In this document: piece by piece, positions 44,396-55,775 of the stretch
Numbering within the stretch: position 1 is the stretch's first letter
Layout: every line of letters begins with the position of its first letter
Assembly (NCBI GenBank): GCA_004431415.1
Contig: QPMI01000435.1
Coordinates: 186,001 to 250,000, forward strand
DNA length: 64,000 bases
Direction: 5' to 3'
Source of the DNA: Cyanophora paradoxa
Lineage: Eukaryota; Glaucocystophyceae; Cyanophorales; Cyanophoraceae
Notes under the pieces: generated by a model
Database searches by the model: none
Seen by the model: only the letters and a program-made list of their open reading frames with translations
What the model was told of the DNA's origin: nothing
Made by a program: the position numbers and the translations under genes

Positions 44396-45123
44396 CCCCG
44401 TCAAGTAGACCTTCCCCCGTCTTCAACAGACCCTTTCCCCGTCTTTAAGTAGAGCTACCCCCTGCTTTCAACTTTCGAGGCATGTAGTCAACATGCGGAC
44501 ACTTGTAGTCCATCGACTGTTGGAGACAGATGTCCAGCCAACCTATTTTAGATTTACAGTTATTCTTTACCTTTGCGTATGAATGGCCGCACTTGGACGT
44601 GCTTTTCCCGCGGCTGCCTATTCGATTTTGGTTGTCATTGCATCGTTTACGGTATGATTTATTCGTAGTTGTTTCTTTAACGAATTTCTGCGCATTCAGC
44701 TGATGCTGCTTACTTGCCTAAGTTGCCATGCGATTGTCCAGTGAGCAAGTCACACTAAGTGGGCGAGCCCACTGGGCCGGGCGGCCAGCCGATCAATCGA
44801 TATCGATATCTGATGAGCGCGGGGGCGCGGGAGCCACTGGGCCAACGATGCAAGACGCTGCAGCTGCGGCTGTCTTGCGAAGGAAGACGAAGAAAGACCG
44901 CACGCGCACGCGCCGCGCGGGCGCCAAGCTTGCCGACGTCCCGTACACGAGCATTTGTTCGTGTACCTCCCCCCACCAGTTTCTGAGTTTCACTGTTTCA
45001 CTGCTCCAGTCTTACCTGGCCAGCTGCCAGCCCGCAAGCAGCTTCAAGGCTCCAAGCTTAGCGCTAAGCATCGAGCGTGATGCTGGCCAACTAGTCGAGT
45101 CGCTGCGTCAGACGTGCAGCACA
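44396..45123. other. Intergenic region
   Basis: Moderately AT-rich spacer between two plus-strand genes. Repeated T- and C-rich words just after the upstream stop (44400-44470) suggest a 3' UTR. A frame at 44728-45290 is not splice-consistent with a known product. Promoter of the beta-helix gene presumably lies upstream of 45124. Confidence 0.4.
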
Positions 45124-48100
45124 ATGCCGCCGAAGAACGCGCCTCCTCTTACGGTGCTGGAGACATGCACGGAGGAGGACGGAGCGGAAGACGGCGAGGA
45201 TGGTCAGCGCGTGGAGGAGCCTCAGACGTTCGAGTCGCGGTGCGTGGTCAAGATCGTCCCTTCACCCAGCCGCATCCTCCGCCCTTAGCGCGCTCTGCAG
45301 GATGCGCTCATCGCTTATGCGAGCGGTGGACGTGGGCTCCCGGCTCGCGGAAGCTCCAGCCGCTGAGCTGAGGATCAACGCGACGAAGATTCGAGGTCTG
45401 GGCAAGCGGCTCCGCGAGCTGGCGACCTTTGCGAGTGCGTACGCGCGGCGCTCCGAGGCGCAGCAAGTCCCGGTGGCGGACGCCCCGCCGACACGGATCG
45501 TGCCGGCCCGCAGATGAGAGGGCAGAGGTGACCAACGCGCACGCAAGGGTGCCGCGGACCGTCAGCTACCAGCGGGCGCTCTTCTTCTTGAGGTCTGCGA
45601 CCGCTGCGGCTGAGGAGCTGCTCCTGCGGAGCAGCTGGCAGTGGCACCGGACTCTCCTGCAAAGCGGCACGGACCTGAAGGTGACCGGCCGCTCGCCTGC
45701 CCCGCGTGCCGACTCTGCCAAGCTGAAAGCGTGTGCAGCTATTCGAACGCGTGCACCAGACACTGGACCGGGCGGTGCGCGACCTGGCGGCGGTCCTTGA
45801 CGCGTCAAGCTGCGCGGAGGACCTGGCGGTGCGCGGGCCTGCCGCCGGCGCCGCCCCGCCCTGCCCCGCGCCCGGCGCCGACGTTGCGCAGGCGCTGGCG
45901 ACACACGCGCTGCGGGAGGAGGAGGAGGCGGACCGGGAGCACGCGCAGGGGCGCATCGGGGCGCTCGTCTCCTCCTCGCACGCCATGCAGGCCTTCCTCT
46001 CCGAAATGGTGCCCCCCGCCCCCGCCTCCCGCGTCGCCGCCGACGCCGCCGACGCCGACGCCGGCGCAGGCCGCGGACGCGTACGAGCTGAGCGAGGCGG
46101 TCACGGACGTCCGGGCGCAGCGCGAGGCGCTCCTCGCGGCCGCCGCCGCCGTGCTGGCCGCCGCGCGCAAGGGGCGCTCCCTCTTCTCGTGGCGCGGGGG
46201 CAAGGGCAGCGGCAAGATGCTTGCGCCCCCATCGCCGGGCGGGCGGCGGCGGTCGGCCTCGCTGGGCTGCGCCCTGGACGAGGAGCCCGAGGCGAGCGGG
46301 CGGGACGGCAGCGGCAGCGGCGACGAGGAGGGCAGCGGGGCGGGCGGCAGCGATGACGGGGCCGAGGCGCCGCCGGCCGGCGCGCAGGAGGCCGCGGGGT
46401 CGGACGGGGAGGAGGGGGCGGCGCGCCCCGCCCCGCCCCTGAGCGTGGAGGCGGGGGAGGCGGAGGAGCGGGCGGCGAAGGGGCACGCGGGCCTGCTCTC
46501 GACGCTGGAGCGGGTGCTGACGGGCCACCTCGCCCTCTCCAAGGGCCTACTGCTGCCCGACTCGACGCACAGCATGGCCCGGCCCCGCAACGAGGCCTCC
46601 AGCGTCATGGGCCGCCTCCGCCGCGCCCTCGGCGGCGGCGGCGGCGGCGGCGGCGGCTCGGCCCGCCCCGCCCGCCACGGGCCCTCCGCCTCTATGGACC
46701 TCTCCCGTGTCCTCCTCGCCTCGCCGGCGCCCCCGCCCCGCCCCTCCACCGCGCCCCACGCGCCCCCGGCCGCCCTCCAGATCCCGCTTCCCGCCCCCGC
46801 GCCCGAGACCTCCGCCCCCTCCTCCTCGTCCACCGCCGCTGCCCCGTCGACGCCCTCGGGGACCTCCTCGCCGGCCCCCGGGGCCCCCTACCAGGCCGGC
46901 GCCATGAAGAAGAGCGTCTCCCTCCCCGCCTCCCTCAGCGACCGCCTCAAGGCCAAGGCGCCCCACGGCCCTCCCCCCTTCCCCTTTCCTCCCCGTCTGA
47001 CGCGCCGACCGCAGTTCCGGACGTCGATCTCGTCGCAGCACCGGACCTTCGTGGTGGACCGGGGCTGGGCCGGCCCGGGGGCGGGCCAGGAGGAGATCCC
47101 CCCGGAGGGCGGCTCGGTCACGGTCGGCAGCATCGCCACCGCCCTCGCCCTCGCCCGCCCCGGCGACACCGTCCTCATCCACGTGCCCCGCCCAGTCACC
47201 CCGCCTCGAAGCGCCGCCGGCGCCTTCCTCAGGGCTCTGACGGGCGGGGCGGGGCGGGGCGGGCAGCCCGGGGTGTACCGGGAGTCGCTGCGGGTGGAGC
47301 GGGGGGTGACGGTGCGGGGCGTCGGGGCCCCCCAGCAGATCGTCATCGAATCCGAGGACGGGCCCGGCGCGCCCCGCCCCGCCCCGCCAACGCGCCGCCC
47401 CTCTGAACCGTTCCCCTCGCTCCCGCGCAGCCGTCACCTTCTGCGGCCCCGCCGCGGCGCCCCTCCCGGAGGCCGCGCTGCCGGCGCCCGGGCCCCCGGC
47501 GCCCCCGCCGCGGCCGCCCACGCCGACTGGCCGCCCCCCAACGCCGACGGGCCGCGGGGGCGGCGGCCTCGCCCCGGGGCGCCCCGCGAGCCCGCGGGCC
47601 TCCCCGACTACGGGGCCGGCTGCGGACGGCCCGGCGCCGGGCCTCCTGCCGGCCGCGCGCGTGGGGGCGGGCTCGCTGGACGCGCCCCGGCCCGCCGACC
47701 TGGCCACCATGACCCTCGTCGGGCTCACCCTCCGCCAGGCCCGCCCCCCCGCGCCTCAGCCGCCGCCGCCACGCCGCGGGGCCCGAATCTTGCGCTCGGC
47801 GGCAGGTGCCGAGCGGGTCCGGGGCGACGGCGGCGGCGGTGGCGATGCAGTCGGGGGTGGCGGTGCTGGAGAACTGCTCGGTGACGTCGCGGGACGGGCC
47901 CGGCGTGCTCGTCTCGCCGGCCTGCCGCGGGACGCTGCGCCAGTGCGAGGTCCGCGCCTGCGGCTCCCACGGCGTCGTCCTCGAGCCCGCCTGCAAGGGC
48001 GCCGTGCGCCCCCGCCCGCCCCCCGCCCGCCCCGCTCGCCGCGCCCGCGCGACCGCCCGCCGCCCCGCCTCACGCGCTCCGGCCCGTCGGCAGACGCTCG

Positions 48101-50489
48101 AGCTGTGCGACGTGCGCGGGAACGCCCTCTGCGGCGTGCGGGCCCGCCGCCGCGCCGCCCCCGTCATCCGAGGCGCGCCGCCCTGCCCCCCGCCCGCCTT
48201 CCGCCCGCCGGCGCCGGCCCCTGGCCTGACGGGGCGCCTGGCGCAGGGTGCGTGGTGCGGGAGAACGGGGCGGCGGGGCATGGTTCACGGACGGTGCCGG
48301 CGGGCTCGTCGAGGGCACCGCCTTCTCGGACAACGCCTGCGCCGCCATCGAGGTCCCGCGCCCCGCCCGCGGGGCGCCCCGCCCGCGGGGCGCCCCGCCC
48401 GTCCCGCCCGGCGCGCAGCTCATCGGCCTGGGCCCAGGTCGCGAGCTCGGCGCGCCCGACGGTGCGGAGGTGCCGCTTCAGCGGCTGCGACGGTGCGCGC
48501 GACGAGCCGCCGGCCCACGGGCGCGGGCGCGGCCCACCGGGCGGGGCGCCGCAGGGGAGCCTTCCTGGTGACGGACGAGGGCGCCGGCCTCTTCGAGGAG
48601 TGCGACGTCGCCGGCGGCGCCATGCCCGCCGCCGAGGCCCGCCCCGCCTGCCCCGCCTGCTTCGCCCCGGTGCTCCCCTCCCCGCGCGCGCGCCTGACGG
48701 GCGGCGCCGGGGCAGGTGCTGCGGGCGTCGAGCCCGGCGTTCGCGCGGTGCGTGGTGCGGGACGTGGACGGGCCGGCGTTCGTCTTCGAGGACGCGGGGG
48801 GCACCGTCGAGGGCTGCGACCTCTACGGCAACGCCGGCCACGCCCTCCTCCTCCGCCGCGGCGCCTTCCCCACCGTCCGCGCCAACAAGATCCACGACCG
48901 GCCCGCCCCCGCAGCCCGCCCCCCTTCCCCCGCGAGGCCGGCCGGCCGGCTGCTGACACCGCCCCGTGCGGCGCGCAGGCTCGGCATCCTGATCACGGAC
49001 CGCGCCCGGGGCGTCATCGAGAGGAACGAGGCGCGCCGCGCCGCGCCCGCCGGACCCGCGCTCGCCCCGGGGCCGCGGTCCGACGCGCGGGGCGCAGCTC
49101 TTCGGGAACGTCTCGGTGGCGATTGCGATCGGGGAGGGGCGAGCCCCGTCGTCCGCGCCAACCGCATCGTCAACGGCCGCAAGGGCGGAATGCGCGCCCC
49201 GCCCCGCCCCGCCCCGCCCCGCCCCGCCCCGCCCGCGCCCCCACGCCGGCTGCGGCCGCCCCTCGTGAACCGCGCGCGCGCAGATACATCTACGCCGGCT
49301 CGTCGGGCCTCATTGAGGAGAACGGTCCGTCCTTGGGCCCGAGGGGCGGCGGGCGGGCGGGCGTGCGGGGCCGGGCCGCTCGCCTTGCTCCCCGCGCGCT
49401 CACGGCCTCGGCTGGGCGGACGTGGGGGCAGAGATCCGGCGGAACATGGGGACGGGGGTGGAGGTCTGCGCCAAGTCGTGCCCGACGCTGCGCCGCAACG
49501 TCATCATCGAGGGGCGGGTGCGCCCGCGCTGCGCCCCGCGGCCCGCCCCGCCCCGTCCCGCCGGCCGCCGAGCCCGGGCGATCAGGACGGGCACGGGATC
49601 GAGTTCCTGGACGGCGCCGGCGGCCTCGCCGAGGAGAACGTGATCCAGGCGCGGGGCCCCGCCGCGCCCCGCCCCGTCCGCCGCGCCCGCCCGCGCCGCC
49701 CGCCCGTGACGCGTTTGGCGGCGGGGCGCAGAGCTGCCCGCTCTGGGGCGTCTGCATCGGCTCCGGCTCGGACCCGACCCTCCGCCGCAACCGCATCGCC
49801 TCCCAGCGGGTCCCCGCCCCCGCCCCGCCCCGCCCCGCCCCGCCCCGCCCCGCCCCGCCCCGCCCCGCCCCGCCCCGCCCCGGCGCCCGTCCCGAAGCCT
49901 GCGGGCCGGCAGGGCGGCGGCGTGTGGGTGAACGGGGACGCGTCGCCCCTCGTGGAAGCGAACGAGGCGAGGGCGGCCCGCCGCTCGAGCTCGAGCTCGC
50001 TCGCGCGCGCGCCGCTGAGGCGGGCGGGGCGGCAGATCGCGCTGAACGCCTCGCACGGCGTGCGCGTGGACGCCGGGCGGCCCATCGTCCGCTCCAACCA
50101 GGCCCGCCCCGCCGCCCGCTCCCGCCCCGCCGCCCGCTCCCGCCCCGCCCCGCCCCGGGGGCGAGCTGCAGCGCGCAGATCAAGGAGAACCACGGCGCGG
50201 GCATCTGGGTCGCGGAGGGCGCGGGGGGCACCTACACGGGCAACGTCCTCAACGGCAACCAGGGGGGTGCCCTCAAGCGGGTGCGCCGCCCGCACCCCCT
50301 CGCGAGCCCTCCCGGCTCGGCTGAGGGCGGCGGCAGATGGGCGCGGGGGGCGTGCCGGGCTCCCCCTCAGGCCCGTCGCGGAGCCCGCAGCAGGCCCCGC
50401 GGGGCGAGGGCCAGGTGCTCGACTCGGTCCTGCCCTTAGGTCTGGGGCAAAGCGCAGCGCCCGCGCGGAGCGCTGGTGGCGGCAGCTAG
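45124..50489 (+). CDS. Helical-bundle (MLKL-NTD-like) plus parallel beta-helix repeat protein
   Basis: Starts MPPKNAPPLTVLETCTEEDG. Joined exons give a helical domain: MRSSLMRAVDVGSRL, ELRINATKIRGLGKRLRELA, ALFFLRSATAAAEELLLRSS, LFERVHQTLDRAVRDLAAVL (about 45300-45800). Spacing of N.....L..R...L, AL..L...L..A..LL and F..V...LD.AV.DL resembles the MLKL_NTD/HeLo-type four-helix domain; this is inference. A charged linker (46080-46960) follows. From about 47014 the protein becomes a right-handed beta-helix: FRTSISSQHRTFVVDRGW, GVYRESLRVERGVTVRGVG, then more than ten PbH1-type turns such as SGVAVLENCSVTSRDGPGV, FARCVVRDVDGPAFVFEDAG, GILITDRARGVIERNE, GHGIEFLDGAGGLAEENVIQ, GVRVDAGRPIVRSNQ and GAGIWVAEGAGGTYTGNVLN. 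FBXO11-like proteins use such helices. Exons are about one turn long, separated by CCCCG-rich introns. The stop at 50487-50489 assumes the last exon reads through MGAGGVPG. Confidence 0.78.
49197..49233 (+). repeat. (CCCCG)n intronic microsatellite
   Basis: About seven CCCCG units on the coding strand within an intron between two beta-helix turns. Confidence 0.9.
49820..49881 (+). repeat. (CCCCG)n intronic microsatellite
   Basis: About 12 CCCCG units on the coding strand of the beta-helix gene, making up most of one intron between the exon ending DPTLRRNRIASQR and the exon GGGVWVNGDASPLVEANE. Confidence 0.92.
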
Positions 50490-50938
50490 CGATCGTACTA
50501 GCGTAGTACGTACACCGGATGGCATCGATATCATGTCACAGCAGAGAGCTCCGTAAGCAAGCTGCGAGGGGGGTACGGCGAACAGCGCTTGCTAGCTAGG
50601 TGGCCTATAGATCTAGAGCTAGGTGCAGAGATCCAAGGATCGCAGCGAGCGTCGCTCTCGGCAGCCGATGGCGCTCGTCGGCGGTGCTCGAGCCGGCGGT
50701 GCTCGAGCCGGCGGCGCGCGCGTCCTTCTTGTCGTCGATGCCAGCCTGCAGACAAGCAAGAGGAGGCGCAGGTCTCTTATATTAGCTTGCTTTCGTCCGC
50801 GCCCTGCGTTCATCCGGATCCGCCCTCAAGCTTCACACGCCCGGCTGGCCTGCCGCGTATGAACTCCTTGAGAACATCAGCGGCAGCGGCGCGCAGATCT
50901 GGAAGCACATCTTCTTATAGCAGAAGCATTCTCGCATC
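50490..50938. other. Intergenic region
   Basis: Short spacer between the beta-helix gene and the F-box-like gene. Contains a tandem pair of GCTCGAGCCGGCGG-like units near 50685-50715. No gene supported. Confidence 0.4.
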
Positions 50939-52673
50939 ATGACCGGCATCCGTACGCGGCGCCCGCTGAGTTCAAATCGTCAGCTCAACAGCTCCAGGTG
51001 CAGCCGAGCATCTCACAGAGAGCTCGAATCGAAGCTCGGGCGGCCGCGGGCCCTTCCGTTCCGTTTCCCGAGACCGCACGTCTCGATTCCGCGGCGCAGC
51101 GTGGCCGCACAGCTTGCGCGCCCATTCGAGCGCGTGGACGACCCCATCCTCGCGCGCGTCCTTGAGCTCGTCGGCCTGTGCGACGCGTGGCCGCTGCGCG
51201 CCGTTTGCCGCCGCTGGAAGGCCGCCGCCGAGGAGTCCCCGTGGACCGTCTTCCGCCTGGCGGCGCCCGCCGGCCTCCCCGCCGCAAGGAACGCAGCGCA
51301 TCTCCGCCGGTGGGCGGCGCGCGTGCGCAGTGGGCGCGTGCGGGTCGCCCGCGGGGCCGAGCTGGAGGTGGCTCTGGCGGGCGGGGCTGGGGCGGAGCAG
51401 CGGGCGGCCGCCGCGCAGCTCGCCGAGGCGTGCCAGGAGGCCTGCGGGGGCGGCCTGCGCTCCTTTGCCGTCTCCTGCCCTCCCGGCCTCGAGGTGCGCC
51501 GTGCATGCCGCGCCGACTCTCCGCTCGCTGGCCGACCGCGCCGCGCAGGGGGCGGCCGCCGCTCTGCTGGCCCGCGCCTGCCGCGCCCGCTCGGGGCGCA
51601 TCTCTTCGTTCGCCGTCCTCCACTCGACCGGCATCCAGGTGCCGCCGCGCCCGTCCCGCCCCGCCGGGGACCCCGCCGACGGCGCCGCAGGGACGGGAGC
51701 AGCTCGTGCTCGCGGCGTGCTTCCCCGGGGGCGCGTTCCTCGCCGAGCCGTTTCCGGCGGCCCCGGGCGCCCCCGCCGCCTCGCCGGCCGCCGCCGCCGC
51801 CTTCGAGAGGGCCCTTTTCGCCCTCTCCCTGCACGCCCTGGACGACCTGCTCCTCGTGCCCCCGCCCGGCCCGCCCCTCGGCCCCGGCCTCGCCGCCCTC
51901 CTCCGCGGCCGCTCCCGCCGCTGCCTCGCCTCCCTCCGCGTCGCCGGCCAGCGCGGCGCGGCCACCCTGCCCCTTGCCCTGTCGCCCGCCGCCGCCCTCG
52001 AGCTCGCCCCGCGCGCCGCGCGCCTGCTGCCTCCCGGCCAGTGGCCTCCCGTTCTGGTGGTGCGCCGTACCCTCTCCCCCGTCCCCCTCCCCGCTCCTCG
52101 CCGACGTCAACGCAGCTGGAGGAGGGCCGTGGCGGGGAGGGGGGCGAGGGGGCGCGGGGGCTGGCGCCCCTCCTCGCGGGGCCGGCGCGGCTCCTGTCCG
52201 CCCTCCGCCTCGACCTCCGCCTGGGCCCCGGCCAGTCGGGCGCCGCCCTCATGCGCCTCGCCGCCGCCGCCCTCCGCGCCGCCGACTCCCCGCAGCAGCG
52301 GCCCGTGACGATCTCCGTCGGGGGGCGGGTGCCGGGGCCGGGCGGGGGCGGGGCGGGGGCGCCGGTGTACGGCCCGGCGCTGGGGGCGCTGATCGGGGCG
52401 GCGGGGCGGGGCCTGGAGGCGCTGGGCGTGCGCTCGGGCCTCCCGCTGGGCTTCGAGGAGGCGGCGGCCCTCGCGCGGCTCCGGCCCGCAGCGTCCGCCT
52501 CCAGCACCGCTGCCTCCACCAGCGCCTCGACCCCGCCCCTACTCCCTGCTCGCCCCCTCGCCCCCGCCCTCGAGCTCCTCGAGCTCGCGCTGGGCGGCCC
52601 CGCCCCGAGCGCGCCGCCGCCGCCGCCGAGCTCGCCCGCCTCCTCCCCGCCGCCGCCGCCGCCGTCCGCGTAA
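50939..52673 (+). CDS. F-box-like protein
   Basis: The ATG at 50939 opens a frame reaching an F-box-like motif, DPILARVLELVGLCDAWPLR, then VCRRWKAAAEESPWTVFRLA (about 51145-51260). F-box proteins link substrates to Skp1-cullin ligases. Downstream exons contain no WD40 or clear leucine-rich repeats: AAQLAEACQEACGGGLRSFA, TLRSLADRAAQGAAAALLAR, GREQLVLAACFPGGAFLAEP, RALFALSLHALDDLLLVPPP, RLLSALRLDLRLGPGQSGAA and ALGALIGAAGRGLEALGVRS. Leu/Ala-rich helical stretches suggest degenerate LRR- or ARM-like repeats. A Ser/Pro tail ends at the stop 52671-52673. Introns are short and begin GTGC. Function beyond the F-box is unknown. Confidence 0.66.
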
Positions 52674-53039
52674 CGGCCCCGCCGGCCCCGCGCCGGCCCC
52701 GCGCGCCCCCTCCGCATCCCCCGCGCGCCCTTCCATGAACTTCGAGCTCACTTCCTGCGCTATGAGCCCTGAGCTCATGGCTCGCATCGATATCGCTCAT
52801 GAGCCCTGAGCTCATGAGCTCAATTTCATTTGTGATATTGAGCAAAGGACCGGGGTTGGTCACAGGTTTCGAGGTTTACGGTCGGGCTGCCGAGGGCCCG
52901 GTTTGAGATCTAGAGTCAATCTTAAGATAGATCTAGAGGGCCGGGAGAGGCCGTGGGGCGCTGCTGCTCAGAGGTCGGAGGGGGGCCGGTCTGCGGCGGG
53001 CGACGGCGCCGGGGACAAATTCCTGGAGCCGTGATCGAA
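52674..53039. other. Intergenic region with a duplicated palindromic word
   Basis: The word ATGAGCCCTGAGCTCATG occurs twice between about 52760 and 52820, separated by CGCATCGATATCGC. GATCTAGA-type palindromes follow at 52907-52940. No gene identified. Confidence 0.5.
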
Positions 53040-55530
53040 GATCGAGGAGGGGACGTTCACCGGCGAGCTCGAGCTCGATTCGCCCGCGCGGGCGGTGACG
53101 CTGCAGCTGCCTCCCCCGCCGGCCCGCCTCCGGCGAGCCTATACACAAGTAAAAAGGGGGTCGCCGGAGCCTGTTTCAGCCTGATTTAAATCAGGCTTAA
53201 ATACGTATACGGCTGAGACAGGCCGCCGGGCTGGGCGAAACAGGCTCAGCCTTATTTCGGAGGATTCAGCCTGATTTGAAACAGGCTTGAATCAGGCTGA
53301 ATCGGGCTGAATGAGGCTTGAATCAGGCTGGAGTCAGGCTGACGGCTCAGCCTGATTCCAGCCTGCTTTCTAATCAGGCTAGCCTGATTTAACGCGGGGG
53401 GCTGCGCGGGGCGGGCCGCGCGCTGACGGGGCGGGCGGGGGACAGGCGGTGGCCGTGATCGCCGCTTGCGTCGGCGTCGGCGTCCTCCTCATCGCCGGCG
53501 CCGCCCTCTTCCTGCTCGTCCGCCGCAGGCGCGCCCCCGCACTCTCCGAGCCGCCCCGCCGCCAGCCGCGCGCTCGCCTCTGACGCCGCCGCCGCAGCCG
53601 TTGCCGCCGCACCGCCGCGCCCGCGTTCGATGCCGATCGCGAGTCGGGCGGCGCGTTCCCCCCAATTCCCCCCGGCGCCCCGGCCCCGCGGCGGCGCCCG
53701 CGCTCTGAGCTCTGACCGGCCCCCGCAGCCGTCGTCATCGTCGGGTCGGGCGGGGCGGTAGGCAAGATCTACCCCGCCGTGCGCCTCCATCCCCCCCCCC
53801 CCCCCCCCCCTACACACACACCCCTCGCCCCACCGCCCTCTCCCTCCGTTCCCCTCTCAACGTACCCCAATCTCCCCGTGGCTCGAGGGCGGTTCCGAGC
53901 CCCGCGGACTCTGGCACCGCCACCGCGACGGGTGCGCCCCGCCCCGCCCCCGCCCCCGCCCCGCGCCGCTCGCCGGCTCTCCGCTAAGCCCCCCCCCCCC
54001 CCCCCCCCCCCCCCCTCCCTTTTTCTCCAGACTCGATGGCGCTCCGGGCGACGGACATCAGTCTCTCGGCCCCCGCCACCGAGCGGCGCGCCCTGGCGCG
54101 CCCCTCGCCGCCCCCGCGCCCCGCTCTGACCGCCCGGCCCGCAGCCTGCCCCGCACCGCCTCGGCCTCGGCCGGCGCCCGCCTCATCGCCAGCCTCACGC
54201 TCGCCCCGGCCTCCGACCCAGCCCTCTTCTCCCGGTACCCCCGGTCCGCGCCCCCTCCCCCCCCCTTCCCCCTCGACGCCTGGCACAGAGCGGCGTGCAC
54301 GAAGTGTGGGGCGCCGGGGAGCGGCTGGACGGCGGAGGGCGACGCCGCCGCCGCCGCCTGCGCCGCCTGCGGCCTCCCGCTGGCCCGCCCCCGGCCCCGC
54401 CCGGCCCCGCCGCCGCGCCGGGCTGACGGGCCCCGCAGGTGGTCGACCAGCGCTTCTTCCCGGCGGCGCGCATCGGTGGAGGCCAGTTCGGCACCGCCTT
54501 CGTGCGCCCGCCCCCGCGCTCGGCGAGCCGGCCGCGGCCGACGGCGGCTCGGGGGGGGGGGGGGGGGGCGCAGCTGGCGGTGGACCTGCACTCGCCGAGC
54601 CGGCGGCAGTGCGTCGTCAAGTGGGTCCGCCCCCGCCCCGCCCCTTCCTCCCCGCCCCGCTCCAGCTCAGAGCCGCCGCCCCGCGCAGTTCACCTTCCTC
54701 GAGCAGTGCGCCCCGTACCTGTACCCCCTCCCCTTCCCCCTCCCGACCCACCCGCCCCCCTCCAGCTCGTCGAACGAGGAGCACGTCGCGCGGGCCGCAG
54801 CCATGCATGGTGCGCGCCCCCGCACCCCTCCCCCGCGCCCCCGGCGTGGCCTCGTACCCCCCGCCTGAACGTCCCCGGCGCGCAGGGCCGTACCCTGGAG
54901 GCTCTCAACCACCCCTACATCCCCAAGGCGAGCGAAACAGCGCGCCCCCGCCGCCCGCTCTGACGCGGCCCCGGGCCCCGCCCGGCCCGCAGCTCCTGGG
55001 GTCCTTCGTCTGGCTGGTGACCCCCGCCCCCGCGCGGGCCGCGCCCTGCGCGTACCCCCGCTCATAGTCCCCGGCGCTGCAGAACGATCTGTACAACGTG
55101 ATGGACTATGCAAGCTCTTGTGTTTCGATGGCCCTCCCCACCCCCCGGACTCACCCGCGCCCACGGAAGGTGCCCGGGGAGGACCTGCAGCGGGCCCTGC
55201 GGCATGCGCAGCGCGCCGACCTTCCCCGAGGCCGAGGCGCGCCCCGCCCCGCCCCGCGCCGCCCTGCTCGATCCGCGCCATCTGATGGAGGCGGGGCAGG
55301 ACGCGCTGGAGCACGTCCACTCGTGCGGCCTCCTCCACCGCGACGTGCGCCCCGCCGCCCCGCCCCGCCCCGCCCCGTGGGCCCCCGCCTGAGCGGGGCG
55401 GGCCGCGGGGCGGGGGCAGGTGAAGCCGTCGAATGTGATCGCGGGGCGCGGCGGGGCCTTCCACCTCGTCGACTTCGGCATCTCCGCCGCCCAGCGCACC
55501 CATCAGCAGGTCCGCACCCTAGGTCTAGAC
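53040..55530 (+). CDS. Receptor-like protein kinase, truncated after the DFG motif
   Basis: A possible extracellular exon (GTFTGELELDSPARAVTLQL, about 53053-53115) and a repeat-filled intron precede an exon encoding about 24 hydrophobic residues followed by RRRR (53445-53530), a typical single-pass anchor. Cytoplasmic exons include MALRATDISLSAPATERRAL, a four-Cys zinc-ribbon-like segment (CTKCGAPGSGWTAEG ... CAACGLPLA, about 54295-54385) and a kinase domain: RIGGGQFGTAF (Gly loop, about 54465-54505), RRQCVVKW (candidate catalytic Lys), TLEALNHPYIPK, NDLYNVMDYAS (hinge), DALEHVHSCGLLHRDV and KPSNVIAG (catalytic loop), HLVDFGISAA (DFG). After DFG only RTHQQVRTLG follows; APE and the C-lobe helices are absent. 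The sequence then turns AT-rich and reaches a fold-back element at 55727. It may be a broken gene, or the remaining exons may lie elsewhere. The start is uncertain. Confidence 0.65.
53160..53395. repeat. Cluster of AATCAGGCT / AGCCTGATT direct and inverted repeats
   Basis: Within about 235 bp the words TCAGCCTGATT, AATCAGGCTGAATC, GAAACAGGCTTGAATCAGG and variants recur at least ten times in both orientations. The block can form several hairpins. It lies in the putative first intron of the receptor-like kinase. Confidence 0.8.
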
Positions 55531-55726
55531 GCAGAGGTGTCGACGTTTGCAAATTGCTATGCATGTACTGGGCCGGCTGCACCCAATTTTGCGTACATGT
55601 GCAAGGGTTACATTTCGATCACATCGATTTCAGTCAGGAAAGCTCATGATCAAGAGTCAGGGCCAGGAGCGTTATAACTATCGATCGAGCTTACTCAATT
55701 TAACAGTAGTACAATGAACTATAGTA
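55531..55726. other. AT-rich transition between kinase remnant and transposon
   Basis: No conserved coding segment. Base composition drops sharply from the GC-rich kinase exons. The last two bases (TA, 55725-55726) match the TA directly after the element (57016-57017). Confidence 0.5.
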
Positions 55727-55775
55727 CAAGCAGGGGGGCTCCGCCCCCCCCGCACCCCCCCCGCTTGCTAGCTGG
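55727..55775 (+). repeat. Left terminal inverted repeat
   Basis: 49 bp, beginning CAAGCAGGGGGG and ending GCTTGCTAGCTGG. Matches the right end in inverted orientation except for a 6 versus 7 G run. Confidence 0.9.
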
